Source: Callaeas wilsoni
Lineage: Eukaryota > Chordata > Aves > Passeriformes > Callaeidae
Assembly: GCA_013398955.1 (NCBI GenBank)
Contig: VWPU01004871.1
Location: 62,001-126,000, forward strand
Length of the DNA stretch: 64,000 nucleotides
Direction: 5' to 3'
Shown here: positions 1 through 13,400 of the stretch, piece by piece
Layout of the letters: each line of letters starts with the position of its first letter
Position numbering within the stretch: the stretch's first letter is position 1
Program-made: the position numbers and the translations under genes
Notes under the pieces: generated by a model
The model's input: only the letters and a program-made list of their open reading frames with translations
The model's database searches: none
Told to the model about the DNA's origin: nothing

Positions 1-3000
1 TGCACATGTTCTATCCCAGAGTTTCCACATCTTGTTTATACGTTGGTGTCATTCCATTTATATAAGACATTTTTCCACTTATTTAGCAGCTTCCACTGAT
101 GTCTGTGTCTCCTGACTCAACAATTAGGTGATGCAGAGCTTCAGTTCTCATTTGTAATACTTAAAATTTCCTCTTGAAAAGGCTCATACTGACTGTATCT
201 CAAATACAGTACTCTATGGTTTCTGTACTTAAACCCAGACTATTTAATTCCTTGACTGTACTGTTAAATACAAACTTTTGTTTTATGCATGAAATCAACA
301 CTCAGGTTTACAAAATAAGTGTTATATTCACCAGCAAACCGCCATAGAGACACAGGGGCCATATGTTACAATTCTGGTCTACGTATGGACTCCAGAAAGA
401 TTTTTCCTGTATCAATTCTCTGTTTGGGGAACAGGTGAACTTTTTTCTTTCCAAGACAATATTTTTAGCATAAATTATTTTTGCAGAAATTCTCCTCAGA
501 GATGTCTATAAAAATGAAAGTCAACCACAGTGCTGTTATTTTGAGATCTTTTACAAGATAAATATAGCAAGTTGGGGTGTGGTTTCTAAAAGTTAACATG
601 TTTCTACTATGCAGTCATAAACAGCAGAAAGTAAAATGTTTTGCTGAAAACTATAAAGGGAATGTCTAGCTTACAATTTTTAAAATTTTACTTAGGATAC
701 CTGATTCTTTTGGATCTTGATGACCTGTTCAACCATTATTATCATATCTCAAAAAATTTTTTTTCCGTGTGAGATATATTGTCTTTTGGAGGAATTTTGT
801 TTTCTCTGCTATTGGGCTGGCAACATCCTACATGATGGTGACCTTTCTGTCAGCCTTAGTACAAATGTCTACAAATTAATAAGCCCAGAAATTCTGTTAC
901 TTTTTCATGTTGACTTTTCTGTCCTGATTACAAGGTTTTCTGGTCCTAACTAGAATTTTCAAGTGTTTGCCATTATCAACACATTTTTTCACTTATCAGA
1001 TGAAACTTATTCCTTGAGAATAGGCAGGCGACACATGTATGTTTATGAGGGCATTTCATTACATGCTCAATTAAATTTTCTTTAAATAACTTTAATAATA
1101 AATAAGAGAAGATTTTTATTAGACCAGCTGATTCAGATGGGAGAAGCAAGCAATCTGCTTTTTCCACTGCGTGTGTTTGTCTATTCGATTTGGTCAATTA
1201 AGGGTTTTTCTTCAGGCCTCGTTATTTATTGTTATGAACTTTGCCATCTCTCTTGAGACTGTCACAGATGCGGTAATGGGTACTGTCACAGATATACAGA
1301 AACAACCACATGTTTTAGTAATTCTGTGTTTTGATTGTGATAAATTTAAAGAAAGAGTCTGGGATATATTCTACTGCTATAATTCTTAATGCAGTATTTG
1401 TTAACTTGAGTGGACTACATTCTTACAATTACTGAAGATAAGGTAGTTTGATAATTAGCATTCATTTTATTAATATAAAAAATACTATGCATTGGATAAA
1501 TTGTGTTACCTTTTTTTCTGCTTTCAAATCCTGAATAGCCCTTTTAAAAAAGCTCTGTTTTTGAAGATAGGGATACAACATCATATTTCAATGTTTTTAT
1601 GTTTTGAAGACGTATAGCACAGGCCCTTGCATTATGCTTGTTCCTTCTAAATTAATTGTCATATGGTTACTGCTGTTACTGTTGTTCATTCTGTTAATCA
1701 TTTCAGTAACATAATTCATATTCTTTCAGATAGGAGTTCCACTGAAGCAGAATTTCTATTAATGTATAGTTAACGTGTCTTTATCAAAAAACATTAATTA
1801 GTATGCTGAAGAACTATTACAAAACCTGTTTATACTCACAGCAGCCATTTAATATTACTCAACAAACATTCAGAACTCCATGTATCATTTCACAAAGTAA
1901 AAGAGCTTCTTGTCATAGGGAGAGTTCATACACATTATATTAAATACAGCTTATGAACTGAACCATGTATCAATGATTTGACAGAAAAAAGCACTGCTGA
2001 GTCACTGCCTAGTCATAAGCTGTAATTGTAGTACTTATGAAACTTGAGAAGCTTTTTTCATGTGGTATTTTAAATGTCCCAGTGTGCAAGAAAAGGAAAA
2101 TCTAACTCAGTATTTAAGTACCTCATTTAAAAAAGAGACCTATGTTATGATTCTCTTGGTCATGTATCCCATCCCTAAATAATCTTAGAAAACTTAATGT
2201 ACATAAAATATGTTGTTCCTTATATTAAAAAAATATAATTTATACATTTTCATGTAAAAAAACCCCTTAAGTTTCCTTCATTAAAGACAGACATAGTAAC
2301 ACTATTGGAGCACTCTTTCTCCAGTTTTTTGACAGTATTTAGTACTACATTTATTTTTGTTGAACCAGGATTGAAACTACTTTTTCTGACTTAATATGCT
2401 GAAAAAAACCCTTTTATAGTGAAGTGTTTCCTAGAGTCAAAGATAAATATTAGTGCAGCCTTCTGAAACCAGGGACTGGCAACATTTTCTTTTAGCATGG
2501 TTCTGTATTCACTGAAATGCTTCTGACATTTTGCAAGTTTGTGAGACATCATTACAGACAGGCAGTTCCTTTTTGAAAGAAGGCTATGTCTTCAAAATAT
2601 GCACAAATATATATTGGACTGCATGTATATAAAAGTACTATGTATATATTAAAAATCTGACTGTTAATTATTCTCCTAAAGGAAAAAATGTGTATTCTGA
2701 CAAGATCAGAAAATGTTAGAAAGTTAAATGTTTATCTTTGTGTTAAACACTCAGCATGTTACTTTTTAAACCAGAAATTCCTTGTTCATCCTGCTTACAC
2801 ATCCTACAATGAATAGTATTGCTGAAATTGGAAATGGAGAAGATTCTGCTAATACAAAATTATTGAAAATTAACAAATCACACAATATGTTATAAAGAAC
2901 TAAACACAAAACTAACCTACTGAGGGCATATATTATTCCAAGTGTTAGTAACTTGTTTTATCTTACATCTATTTCCTGGAATTGTTGTTAAAGTTCAGTC

Positions 3001-3463
3001 TGAAATACGACATATTAAAAAAACCCCCTTAATTGAAGAATTTGTCTTTGTATGTTTAGAATAACATTTACTGGTTTAAACAACAGTCTTGATACCTCTC
3101 TTTACCAACAATATTAAGCTGATGTTTAAGATCTCTGTTTAAGAGTTTTATTTTAACACAGTGTTGTTTTGTAAAACCGCCAGAGGCAGTGAAGTCCTGT
3201 GGATAACCTGAAAACATCATCTCAGTGATATTAAAGCAACTCAGCTGAATGAGTTCTGGTGTCCTGCTGGAAGACATTGTCTGTAACGTGGGGAACGTGT
3301 AATTTACCTCCACTGAAGTTAGTTTTTCACCATAATCTAGTCACTGGAAAGCTCACCCCATGGATAGACAGGTGTTATTACTGCAAGTTTTAAGGTGTTA
3401 TTACTGCAGTTTTCAGGCTGCAATATGAAATTACTTTTAACATTTCCTTTTTCCTTTTCATAG
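1..3463 (+). other. SPEF2: Probable last intron (part) of SPEF2
   Basis: AT-rich sequence with no long open frame and no recognisable protein homology. It ends in a strong polypyrimidine tract and TAG acceptor (about 3445-3463) directly before the terminal coding exon. I looked for another exon with both a good acceptor and a good donor and found none that convinced me; one weak open segment follows a TTTTAG at about 2497-2507 but has only a poor donor. I therefore read this stretch as intron, with further upstream exons outside the window. No CR1 piece or long simple repeat is obvious in it. Confidence 0.45.
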
Positions 3464-3547
3464 GATCTTGAAGTCTTTCTCCAAAGATCCAAAGAAGCAC
3501 AATCAACTGATGGGGAACAAAACACATATGAAGACATCAATGTATGA
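3464..3547 (+). CDS. SPEF2: Terminal coding exon, probably SPEF2 C-terminus
   Basis: An exon of 84 nt opens in phase 0 right after a textbook acceptor (pyrimidine-rich tract, then CATAG). It encodes 27 residues beginning DLEVFLQRSKEAQ and ending TYEDINV before TGA at 3545-3547. The peptide is charged and hydrophilic, as expected of the tail of a large coiled-coil-rich protein. SPEF2 (sperm flagellar 2) is a central-apparatus protein of motile cilia and sperm flagella. The assignment rests mainly on conserved gene order: SPEF2 lies just upstream of IL7R on the same strand in other vertebrates. I could not confirm it by recognising the peptide itself. The splice signal, open frame and nearby downstream poly(A) signal make a real terminal exon likely even if the gene name is wrong. 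Confidence 0.5.
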   Translation, partial: DLEVFLQRSKEAQSTDGEQNTYEDINV

Positions 3548-3835
3548 AAAATTGTTTTCATGAACATGAAGAAATCTTTTCTCTCAAAGTCTGTAAGAAA
3601 TATGTCTTACAGGTCCAGTCGTCTCTCTTATGAGAAGAGTTTTTTAGTTTATTGTTGCAAAAGCAAAATCCCATTCCAACTACACATTTTCTGTTACTTT
3701 AAATTAAAAAAAAAAAAAAAGAAAAACAAAAAACCAAACAACCAAGAAACAGAACCACCAACAAGGAAAGTTACAGTTTGTTCATCTTAAACAGTCTGAT
3801 GATATGTCTAAATAAAATTAAACCAATTTCTGAAC
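3548..3835 (+). other. SPEF2: Putative SPEF2 3' UTR with poly(A) signal
   Basis: A short untranslated stretch follows the stop codon. It contains an A-run at about 3706-3720 and a canonical AATAAA at 3811-3816, so cleavage would be expected about 15-25 nt later. A second AATAAA-type cluster near 4017-4025 could serve as an alternative end. The end coordinate is an estimate. Confidence 0.4.
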
Positions 3836-6800
3836 TTAAATAGAGATGGTAGTGTGTTCATTAAGATTTGGTTAAAGAGAATATGTCCAATTCTTCTAAA
3901 TGCACTAAGATACCTATTCAGCTTTTGTTATATGTACAGTTTATTAATTAATCCATTTTAATGAATTAAATGCTGTAATCAATTAATCTTTTAAAACATG
4001 TTGCAATTTCTAGCTAATAAAATAAATGAAAACAGTGTTTTCTCTAAGACCGGGATAAACTGGGCATCGTGTTCATGGAAACTGAATGTTTGTTGACAGT
4101 GGAGATGATGAATCTTTGCCATTGAACCTTTCTATTTCTAACCTTGCAGTACATCTCAACTCTACCACCTGCTAAAAACCTGCCTGCTGTCTCTCCACCG
4201 CAGGTGTGGGTGTCACAGGCACTGCTCCCCGGCCACCGCCCCTCCCAGCACGTGGCCCCGAGCAGGCCCCGGTGTGAAGCAGCGGGGTAGGCAAGCACTG
4301 CAGTGTTTGTGGCTCCACTGCTGAGTCTGAGCATCACATGGCTGGCTGGAATTCACAGTGGGGTTCCACACAAACCTTCTCAGTTATCCCCTAAGAGTCC
4401 TTTCTTCATTGGCACAGTACGTTCGAGGGCACCGTATACTCCAGAGACGTGCTGCAGATTTTCGTGTGTGATAGGTGCTTGTCTAAAAATACCTATGGCA
4501 CACCATGACACCTAGAGAATGTTGACTTCTGTGGCACATTAAGCAGAGTCTTGGCCAAATGCTCTCTTTACGTACAGCTGAAGTGGTTGTTTATTTTTCT
4601 GTATGAAGTCTGAGTCTTACTGTTTTTCCTGGATAATAGGATCTTTCTGTTTAAATGTAGTTTTTATCCAAGTTTTCCATTCTCTTGTGCGTAGTGGTGG
4701 CTGACTATAAGTTGATAGGAACTATTTTTTCGTGGACTTTTGTGACATACATTTCAGAACACTCTGTAAATAATTCCCCTGGATATGAAAATGGAGATGC
4801 CTAATAAATTCTCAGTTTTCAGAGGTATTCTGGTATTCTTCTGATCTGCAGTGTCAAGTTTTCTGAAGACTAAACATAGGAAACTGGTAACTGTGATTAT
4901 CTGAACTCAGTATAGAGTCTAATTTTTAGTCTATCAGCTTCCCAAGATATTAGCAAACCTTCGGCATTCTACACTTCTCCTTCATTCTGGAGTATATTTT
5001 TTCTGCATTCATCATTACACTCATAAAAATTGCACAGGATGTTTAAAGGTTCTTTTCCCTGGTTTGATTCAGCAAAGTATTCAAACATGTGATGCTCTTT
5101 AAGAATACAAATAATCCCATCAAAGTCGTATAACCCATAGGGAACCACAAACCTTTACCCTTTGCTGAGAATGCTATCTGCACAGAATATTTTTTCATTT
5201 TAATATATCTTTATTACTTTTTAGCCAAGTATGCATGACACAGTATAGTACCCACATAACATTTGATGGTCTTCCTCGTGAGGTTTCTAGATTGCCTTTT
5301 TGAGATATAAAACAATTCTGTATCAAAAAAGCAATAGCAGCATACAAAAAAAGAGGAACTGGCATAGTTATGGTTAGACAACGACTAAGAGACCAGATAA
5401 ATAAATTTATCTGGCAGTAAATATTTTTTCAGATTTTTAGACCCTGATGTCAATAACGGCAGGTTTATTTCTTTGTTGATTAAAGACAGTCACATTTTGA
5501 AAGGAAAGTCTAGGGGTAGCAGATGAAAGCATCTATATGTGATATATGAATCTCAGAATAGAATGCAGTCAGCTTATCACTTCAGGCAAAAAATGTTAAT
5601 GTCTCTTCACTCTACGTATTTTGTGCTAACCACACCAGCACAGAAGCAGATGTAACTTTATTGTGCCCCCGCAAACCATGCTAAAACCTCAACAGCCTCG
5701 TCTTATATGTGACGACAGACTTTATGATATGCATATAAACTATTCTTTGTTACCAGAATCATTTCTTCACATAACATATACAATTTGGTCAGTTTCATCC
5801 CCAGTATTTTTTAAACATGACATATATATATTTACACAAGAATTTGGCTTTTTACTTCATATTAAAATATTACATGAATATAAAAGAATTGCAATTTAGT
5901 TCTCTGCCTTTTGCATGTTTCATAATCTTTAAATTGTTTCTTTGGTTCCACATTTAGTTTCTTATTAAAAACCAGTTTTAATTGCTAAGTGTTTAATTCT
6001 GACTTTGCATACTGGAGATCTCCATGAGAAAATAAAAAAGGTATTATTTTCAAAAAGCCTTCCCTACAGTTCATAAACCTGAGTGAAGGAAGAAGAAGAT
6101 TCAGCTACTGGAAATCATAAATTGCTATTTAGGTAAGATTCTTCAAGTATTACTCCTTTCTCATACACTGTTTATATATTTTACCTGTGACCCAGAATGG
6201 GACATAAAATCATTACTGATAAAGTTTGAAATTAAGTGCAGATTGCAGAGCAGTGTAAAATAGTAAAAAGTGAAGTGGGTTATATGAAGTGTCAAGCTTC
6301 ATGCAGCGAGCACATACTCCTCTATGGGAAAGTAAAGGTATAATTTACAAAGCAAAGAATGTATGCCCTGACAATTGCAATGTATTTTTTCAACAGTTAC
6401 TACTTGAGTATAGCTGAGTATCACAAGAGTGATTCAAGAGATTTTGAGTTCCTAGCCCAGCTGCAACCCAGACATGAAGGAGGTCCTTGTTTTTATGAAG
6501 GGGGAATGCTGAGTACTTTTGCATTCAGATGTAGCAGGACAGTTACAGGTATCTCATGTTCAGCTTTTATAGCTACACTTCAAGCAGGATATTTGAAACT
6601 AGAAAGTATTCAGAGAATAATGTCAAGAATGGTAGGAAATCATGTTTTATATAAGAAAGTGTGAGGAACTTGGTCTCTTTACTTCACCGAAGGAAAACTT
6701 AATGGGGTTTCAAATATCATTTTTACAAGAATCCATCTTCATTCTGGTAGACACCATCTAGACTCAATGGCTGGAACCCTTGGCTTCAAAGTAACAAGCA

Positions 6801-8137
6801 GATTTTTAATAAGGAAGTAGATGAACTGTTGAAGTAACTAGCTAAATGAGCCAATTTCCTCATCACAGAGTTGTAAAACCAAGATGGGTAATTCTTTTCG
6901 ACACAGTTTGGGACAGGAACTAAAAGAAGAAATAACTGCCCATTTGATATTAACATGCAGAGTTAAAAACTGAACCTGAAAGACTAGCTTGGCTTTCAGT
7001 CAATTGTATGGAACATGCTCCATCCTGTTGTCACAGCCTTCTGTCTTTTAATGTTTTATTTACTCCTTAACTTCACTTATGTCAGATATTCTTCTCTGTG
7101 CTGTGTAGAAAATGCCTTGGATGGTTTGCTTTAGAAAAGCTGCGATGAAGCTTATGTTATCAATACTCTCATAATAATTAAAATTACTTATTTTCTATCC
7201 CTGCAAAAATCTTCTTTCAAGAAAACCTGCAAACCAAAAAGTGCTGCTGAATTAGGACGTTTTCTATACTTTTATTAATTTGTGTAGAATCTCCCTGCAT
7301 AAATCAGTCTCAACATTTCATTCTGTACAGAATGCAGGCTCCATATTAGTCTGTTTCAGGGCTATGATCCATTTCTTTACGTAGGTAGAATACCTCCAGA
7401 TTCGTTCCTCAGAAAGCAGAGTCTGGTACAGGAAGATTCAAAATTTTGCAAGTAACCAGAACACTTTAAAATATGGTTTGGTTTTGTTTTGTTATTTTGC
7501 TTTAAAATGGCTGAGTGATGTCACATTGTCGCCATAATAGCAAGAAAAGTTCCTCAATTTGCTCTGTGGTCCTTACCTCAAAATTTCCACTGAGCATGAG
7601 GTTCAGACACGCTTTCTTTTTTTTATTCTTCATAAGTGAAGCCAGCTGTTTTGTTAAAAGCCTCTTAGCTCTGCTGAAATTTCTAAGTGTGTGAAGACAG
7701 CTTAAGAGAAGCTCTCCAAACCATTGAAAGAACAGTGATAAATGCAATCTGAAAATCAAGCACACTACACAAACTTCTTTGCAATGTTATAGTTATGAAA
7801 TTAAAGCAATATCAATCAAAAATTTCAAAAGTTGTAGTATTTTTCACTTTATCAGTAAAAATTACCTGGGTTGATACTGTTTTTATTACCTTTAACAGAT
7901 TCTATAACAAATATGCTTATTTGTAAGTAGAAAAGCAATTGAATTTAATTCCCAGTTTTGTCCTTGGCAATGGGAAAAACCCTATTTTTTTTAAGGATTA
8001 CTTTAAATATAATGTGTAATGAAAATTTGCAGTTCAACATCTCATCATAGAACATCCGTGCAAATTCAAGAAGGAAGGTGCAAAAGGTTGCTCCTCTGGA
8101 AGAGGTAGCCTCTCATAATGATAATTGCTGAGGAGCA
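3836..8137. other. Intergenic, no gene seen
   Basis: AT-rich intergenic sequence between the SPEF2 end and the first CR1 fragment. Open frames here are short (101 codons or fewer), lack splice context and match no family I recognise. A more GC-rich patch at about 4190-4300 has no clear function. No RNA gene or mobile element could be supported. Confidence 0.5.
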
Positions 8138-8255
8138 TCTGTGCTGAAAAGAACTTGGGGATGTTGATGGACAGCAAGCTGAACATGAGCCAGCAGTGTG
8201 CCCTGGCAACAAGAGCAATCTTGGCATGTGTTAACAGCAACACAGCTTGCAGTAG
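8138..8255 (+). mobile_element. CR1 LINE fragment (internal ORF2 3' region)
   Basis: The stretch around GACAGCAAGCTGAACATGAG and the following CAGCAGTGTGCCCTGG is typical of the 3' part of avian CR1 ORF2. The same motif recurs, more diverged, in the larger CR1 copies of this window. It is a small truncated piece without the 3' tail and with no intact reading frame. The boundaries are approximate. Confidence 0.7.
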
Positions 8256-8732
8256 ATGGAGAAAAGTCATTACCCTCAAGCAATTAGCACTCATCATGTT
8301 TACAGTGATGACTACAGTTCTGGACCTCCGAGTACCAGGAAGACATAAACACTTACATTTAGGATGCTTCTCACTTGCATCCAAAACTTTATGTTCAAGA
8401 CTTTTCAAATTCTTGGCCTCAGGGGCAATGCTTTGGACATCCTTACACTTCATAATAGCAGAGTTTTGGCTTAGTAGCCGTAAAAGCTTGACAAGCTTCT
8501 AGTTCATGACTGTGCTATGTTAAAATAACAAAAGTGGTTGTCTGTACTTTGTGAAAAACTTGTACTTATCTTGTGCTGTGAATGTCATACCTGTTAATTA
8601 AAAAGTAGCAGCAGTATCTGTCAGGAAGAAAGAGTGTGCCCACGCACGATTAGTGGTTTAAATTAGGCAAAACCTTCACTTTTTCTCACTTTTTTCATGA
8701 CAGAGGTTCACCTTCTCTTTGTTTCCAATTTT

Positions 8733-8828
8733 TATATATATGCATATATGTATACAGGTACACATCTATACATACATATGTCTAAATATATATGTACACA
8801 TATACAAACACATGTATACATAGACAAA
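8733..8828. repeat. TA/CA-rich microsatellite (TATATATG/TACACATA mix)
   Basis: A compound simple repeat built from TATATA, CATACATA and TACACATA units, interrupted by single-base changes. It probably derives from a TA/TG dinucleotide array. No coding or RNA feature overlaps it. Confidence 0.75.
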
Positions 8829-9492
8829 GCTAAAGCTTTTCATGCTTAATTACAGATAGGAGTAGATTTTCATGTGAGGAATTTTAATTACATCCTGGTT
8901 AACCATGAATTGCTGCTTTTCCAGCAAATGACATTCAGTGCTCAGAATGATGTTATAATTTTTTTTTTTTTTAATGTTCTACGTTTTAACTGTTGAAGTC
9001 ATAATCTGATCCACTGCAGAACTTCACATATACTGTAGCTATGATAAAGTAAGTTTAGGAGAAGGTCTTGATCATAGTTTGTCATGTGGAAATGATACTA
9101 CTTTTAGATAAATAATATTTATTTATGTCAGTGTAGGATTTTCATTGGGCATTTTTAATTTGTTAACGGAGATAACAGCATGTACAAAAATCAAAGCAGT
9201 ATTTCCAGTATTTTAAAAACTGCATGTGCTGAAATCTCTTGGAACTCAAGGCTCAGTATACTCAGGCCTCGATTAAACATATAGCAAAACCTTACAATAC
9301 CGTAACAGCTGACACTCAGATAGTATATGTTGCAATTGATTTAGCATCATGTTTTGCTCTTTAATCTGATAATGATTACTAGTGACACAATGAAACCAAA
9401 ATGTTTTTAAACTGGACATGTCATTTACATTGTTGTTGGGAGGAAGCCTAAAAGAGAGTAAGATCTTGTGGTTAGAGTAAGGTTATGTCTAA

Positions 9493-10420
9493 TAGAATCA
9501 TAGAATATCCTGAATTGGAAGAAATCTGCTGGGATCATTGAAGTCCACCTCCTGGCCCTGCACAGCACACTGCAAGAGTCACACCATGTGCCTGAGAACG
9601 TGGTCCAAATGCTTCTTGAGCTCTCAGGCTGGTGCTGTGACCACTGCCCTGGGGAGCCTGTTCCAGGGCTCAACCACCCTCTGGAGAAGAACATTTTCCT
9701 GATACCCAACCTAAACCTCCCCTGACACAACTTCAGGCCACTCCCCTGGGTCCTGTCACTGTTACCCCAGAGAAGAGATCAGTGTCTGCCCCTCTGCTTC
9801 CCCTTGTGTGGGAGTTGTAACTGCAATGAGGTCTCCTCTCAGTCTCACCCACTCCTCACACGGCTTCCCCTCCAGACCCTTCACTATCCTCCAGGCCAAC
9901 ATTTGGACACTCTCTAAGAGTTTAGTGCCTTTCTTACACTGTGACGCCCAAAACTGCCCCCAGCACTCGAGGAGAGGCCACCCCAGCACAGAGCACAGCG
10001 GGACAATCCCCTCCCTAGCCTGGCTGTCGATGCTGTGCCTGATGTCCCCAGGACAGGGTTGGCCCTCCTGGCTGCCAGGGCACTGCTGACTCGTGTTCAA
10101 GTTGCCATCAACCAGGAGTCTCAGGTCTCCTTCTACAGTGCTGCTTTTCAGCCTCTCCATCCCCAGTCTGTCTGTACATCCAGGGTTGTCCCATCCCAGA
10201 TGCAGAATCCAACACTTTCCCTTGCTGAACTCCATGCGGTTGGTGGTTGCACATCTTTCTGATTTGCTGAGGTTTCTCTGCAAGTCCTCTCTGCCTTCAA
10301 GAGAGTCAACAGCACTTCCCAGGTTTGTATCATTTTCAAGCTTATTTAATATCCCTTTGAGTCCTGTATCTGAGTAATTTATGGAGATGTTGAAGAGAAC
10401 TGGGCCTAAGATGGAGCCAA
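9493..10420 (-). mobile_element. CR1 LINE, 5'-truncated copy, about 0.93 kb
   Basis: Read on the minus strand, this is the 3' end of a CR1 non-LTR retrotransposon. It starts inside the reverse-transcriptase part of ORF2 (motif equivalent to TTAGGCCCAGTTCTCTTCAA), passes through the C-terminal ORF2 region and ends in the short 3' UTR and tail (AGAATCATAGAAT on the + strand). The reading frame is broken into several pieces (longest on the minus strand about 170 codons), so it is dead. 5' truncation is typical of avian CR1. The insertion sits in the SPEF2-IL7R intergenic region. Confidence 0.9.
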
Positions 10421-13400
10421 GTCAAGTGGAATGTAATATGGAGGTGTAACAACTGGCTGCAGCTTACTGACCTAGTTGAGACACTGTAATCTTGCTAAAA
10501 CAATCAAAGGCTGGCAATATTTCTGCAGCATACATACATCCTTAGGAGACAAAATATTCAAAAAAATGCCCTTTCTCTTCTCTGCTATTGGCAAATGGAG
10601 CAGGAAATAGAACATTTCAGCTTCTTTTCTAAAGGATCTCAAAGAATCCATAGAAGCTTATTTTCCTAATTTTCAGAGATTAATATTAACTTCTTCATGT
10701 TTTCCGCTTAACACTTTTAGCAACAATTGGCTTTTTCTTTAAAAGAAATATATCTGCTGCACCTCAGCCTATTTGGCTTTTTTTTCTTCCCCACCACTTC
10801 CTTTAAAATTGGTTGAATTTAATGAGCACTCTGAAGCTCAGCCCATGGCATATTTTCACCTCTGATTATCTGAATTATACAGGCTACTCGACAATCAGCA
10901 CAGCTTTTTTTTTTTCCCCAAGCAAACTACTCTAGTTTGAATTGATCTTTCATCAATCTGGTTCTAAGGAAAAGAAAAAAAATCTCTGTTACTTCATTCT
11001 TCTCATGCTTGATTGTAAACTCAAATGGTTAAAATGCAAAACTCCTTAAAAGATCCAAAACTGAGCAAAGGAAGGGCTAGGGTGGCTTCTCAGAAACAGA
11101 TGAATTAGAAGTAAGAAACAGGTTTCCTCTTCTCTACCACTACCCACATCTGAACATACAAACAACAAAAACAATGGTAAGGTAAGGAACAAAATGAGGA
11201 CAAACTCAAAAAAGAGAGAAAAAAAAAGAGCGAGTACACAGATAAAATCAAAGACTGTTTCCTATCAAGAGTTTGTTTTGGAGTATTTATATTCATAAGG
11301 TGAATTTTTCTCTCAACTAAAATCAGCAGACTGTTTTATTCTGGTTTCAGACTAAACTGAGTTTACATCTGGAGACTGGCTTTTGACTGCAAGAAACTTC
11401 ATCCCAAAGCTCTCAACAAAAAGCCTAGTAATTACTCTTGGCAGTTTTTAGTAAATTGTTCTTTTATAATTGCAAGAAAATATGAGAAAGAGCATGCAGA
11501 ACATCAGACACTGATTTATTTTAAGACTCTAATTCTAGAAAACACTCCATTCTTTTTCAGGTTGAATTCTAACTCCATGGTCCAGTGGCTTTGTTACGCT
11601 TTTTGTTCTAAGCTGAAAAGCCTTCTTTCTGTTGGAGGCTAGATAAAATTACCACATATCTTCTTAATCTTTATTTTATAGAGGAAAAAAAAATAGTTCT
11701 GATGCCTCTCCCCATATGTCTCTACAGATTTTTCTCTGCATTAATAAGTTCACATTCTGGAATCAAGCATCCCAGGTATCTGGTCAGACTTTACAGTTTC
11801 AGTTCTGTTAAGCACATCTAGAAATAAGGTATTAGCAATTCTTCTCCCACGTTTTATTCTGTGTCCCCAGTACATTGCTAACAAAGCTTCTGATGTGTTT
11901 TGAAAGTAAAAAAAGGCCAATTTCAAGCAAATGTGTTTCAAAGGTTTAAAAATTCCCTTAGAAAACTAGTAAGTCCATATTATTGCAGAACATGGATGCA
12001 ATCATCTTTAAAATATTCTACTGAGAGCATGTTCTGCTCTACACTCTGCTTGGCCTGGGGGGGATTTAGGGGAAGTTCCATTTTGGGTATTTATATTATA
12101 CCATATGTTCCTTCATTGATTAACGCCTGTCTAATAATACAACTAGAATAGGATTGATTAAGTATTTTGCAGCGGCAGCTTAACTTCACTAATTCCCAAT
12201 GGAGACTTTTGATGCTGACACATACAAATCTATACAGGAATGTATTTTGAGATCATTATTCTTAGCACTTCACTACATAACACTTGAAGGAAAACTATTT
12301 AATGTTTAATTCTTTGCTGGTGAGTTTTACAGATGATCTTGATCGCATTAATGCTCTTGGAGGCTTAGTTATGAAACACTGAGCTCACATTTAGGTTAGA
12401 TTTATACATGCTTATAAGTGGTCTAAGCACTCTCAGAGTGGGAGAACAGGCTAAGTGGTTAAATGGAGTTAGGCATTGTAAACTGGGTTTTCGGATTGAT
12501 TCACTTGTCCTTTTTAATCGACAGATAAGTGCTGATACCAGTTCTGAACAGTTACATGCTCTATATTTAGAACTGCAAACTCAACCCTCATAGCAAACAT
12601 TTACAAATCCATACATTAAATCAAGTAGAATTAGATTTGTTTGGCAGGAATTGCATAGTATTTTAGAAATATTTTGTCAGAGATTTTTCAAGATAACAAT
12701 CTTGTCTTGATGTTTTAATGGAGTCAGCTCTGTTAAACTACTGCTTTTGAAAAGGCTATTAAGCACAATTGAGAGTAGCATACACATTACAGAGGCCAGG
12801 CAGGTTTTGGGGATGACTGGCTAAAAGTTTTGTCAGTTTCGATTACCATAAAAGGTTTAGCACATCAGATACTTCGCCTTCCTGTAAGGAATGCCACATT
12901 TGCTGTAGTGAAGTGCATTCCTCTGTTTATAAGCTAAAGACTTGTTTGGGTCAGCATTATTGATAGGGAATTAATACTGTTAAGCAGCAGCTGTAAGATA
13001 ATAAATCAATCTTATTCTACTAGAATTGTATTATTAAAGAGGTATTAATCAATGAAGGAATATAAATATCCAGTAAGCACAGATTGCAAACAGATGATTT
13101 AGGGAAAGAAAAGCATGTTTAAGGGCTTAGTGAAGGAAGAATCTGCATACCTAAAATGTCATTATATGTTATCTTACTGCTTCTCCTTAGCCAAAGAATG
13201 CTTGAACATGAAAAAAAATAACACTTGGAAAGACTGGAATACTTCTGTGGAATTAAATAAGAAGAAAATTCAAGTTTTTTATTGCTGGGGTTTCTTTCTG
13301 TGCAAACAGAGAATATATTGTAGAATTTCCTGGATGATATTCACCTGTCTGATAAAGCAATTGTATTTTATAGACATAAAATTGAAACAAACAGGTAAAG

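Noticed and set aside
2508..2555. Possible small SPEF2 exon after TTTTAG
   Set aside because: The frame is open but the donor is poor and the peptide unrecognised; too weak to report as an exon.
8034..8453. 139-codon minus-strand frame
   Set aside because: It runs antisense over a CR1 fragment and adjoining intergenic DNA; chance frame.
9762..10283. 173-codon minus-strand frame
   Set aside because: It is a surviving piece of CR1 ORF2 inside a truncated, multiply broken element, not a host gene.
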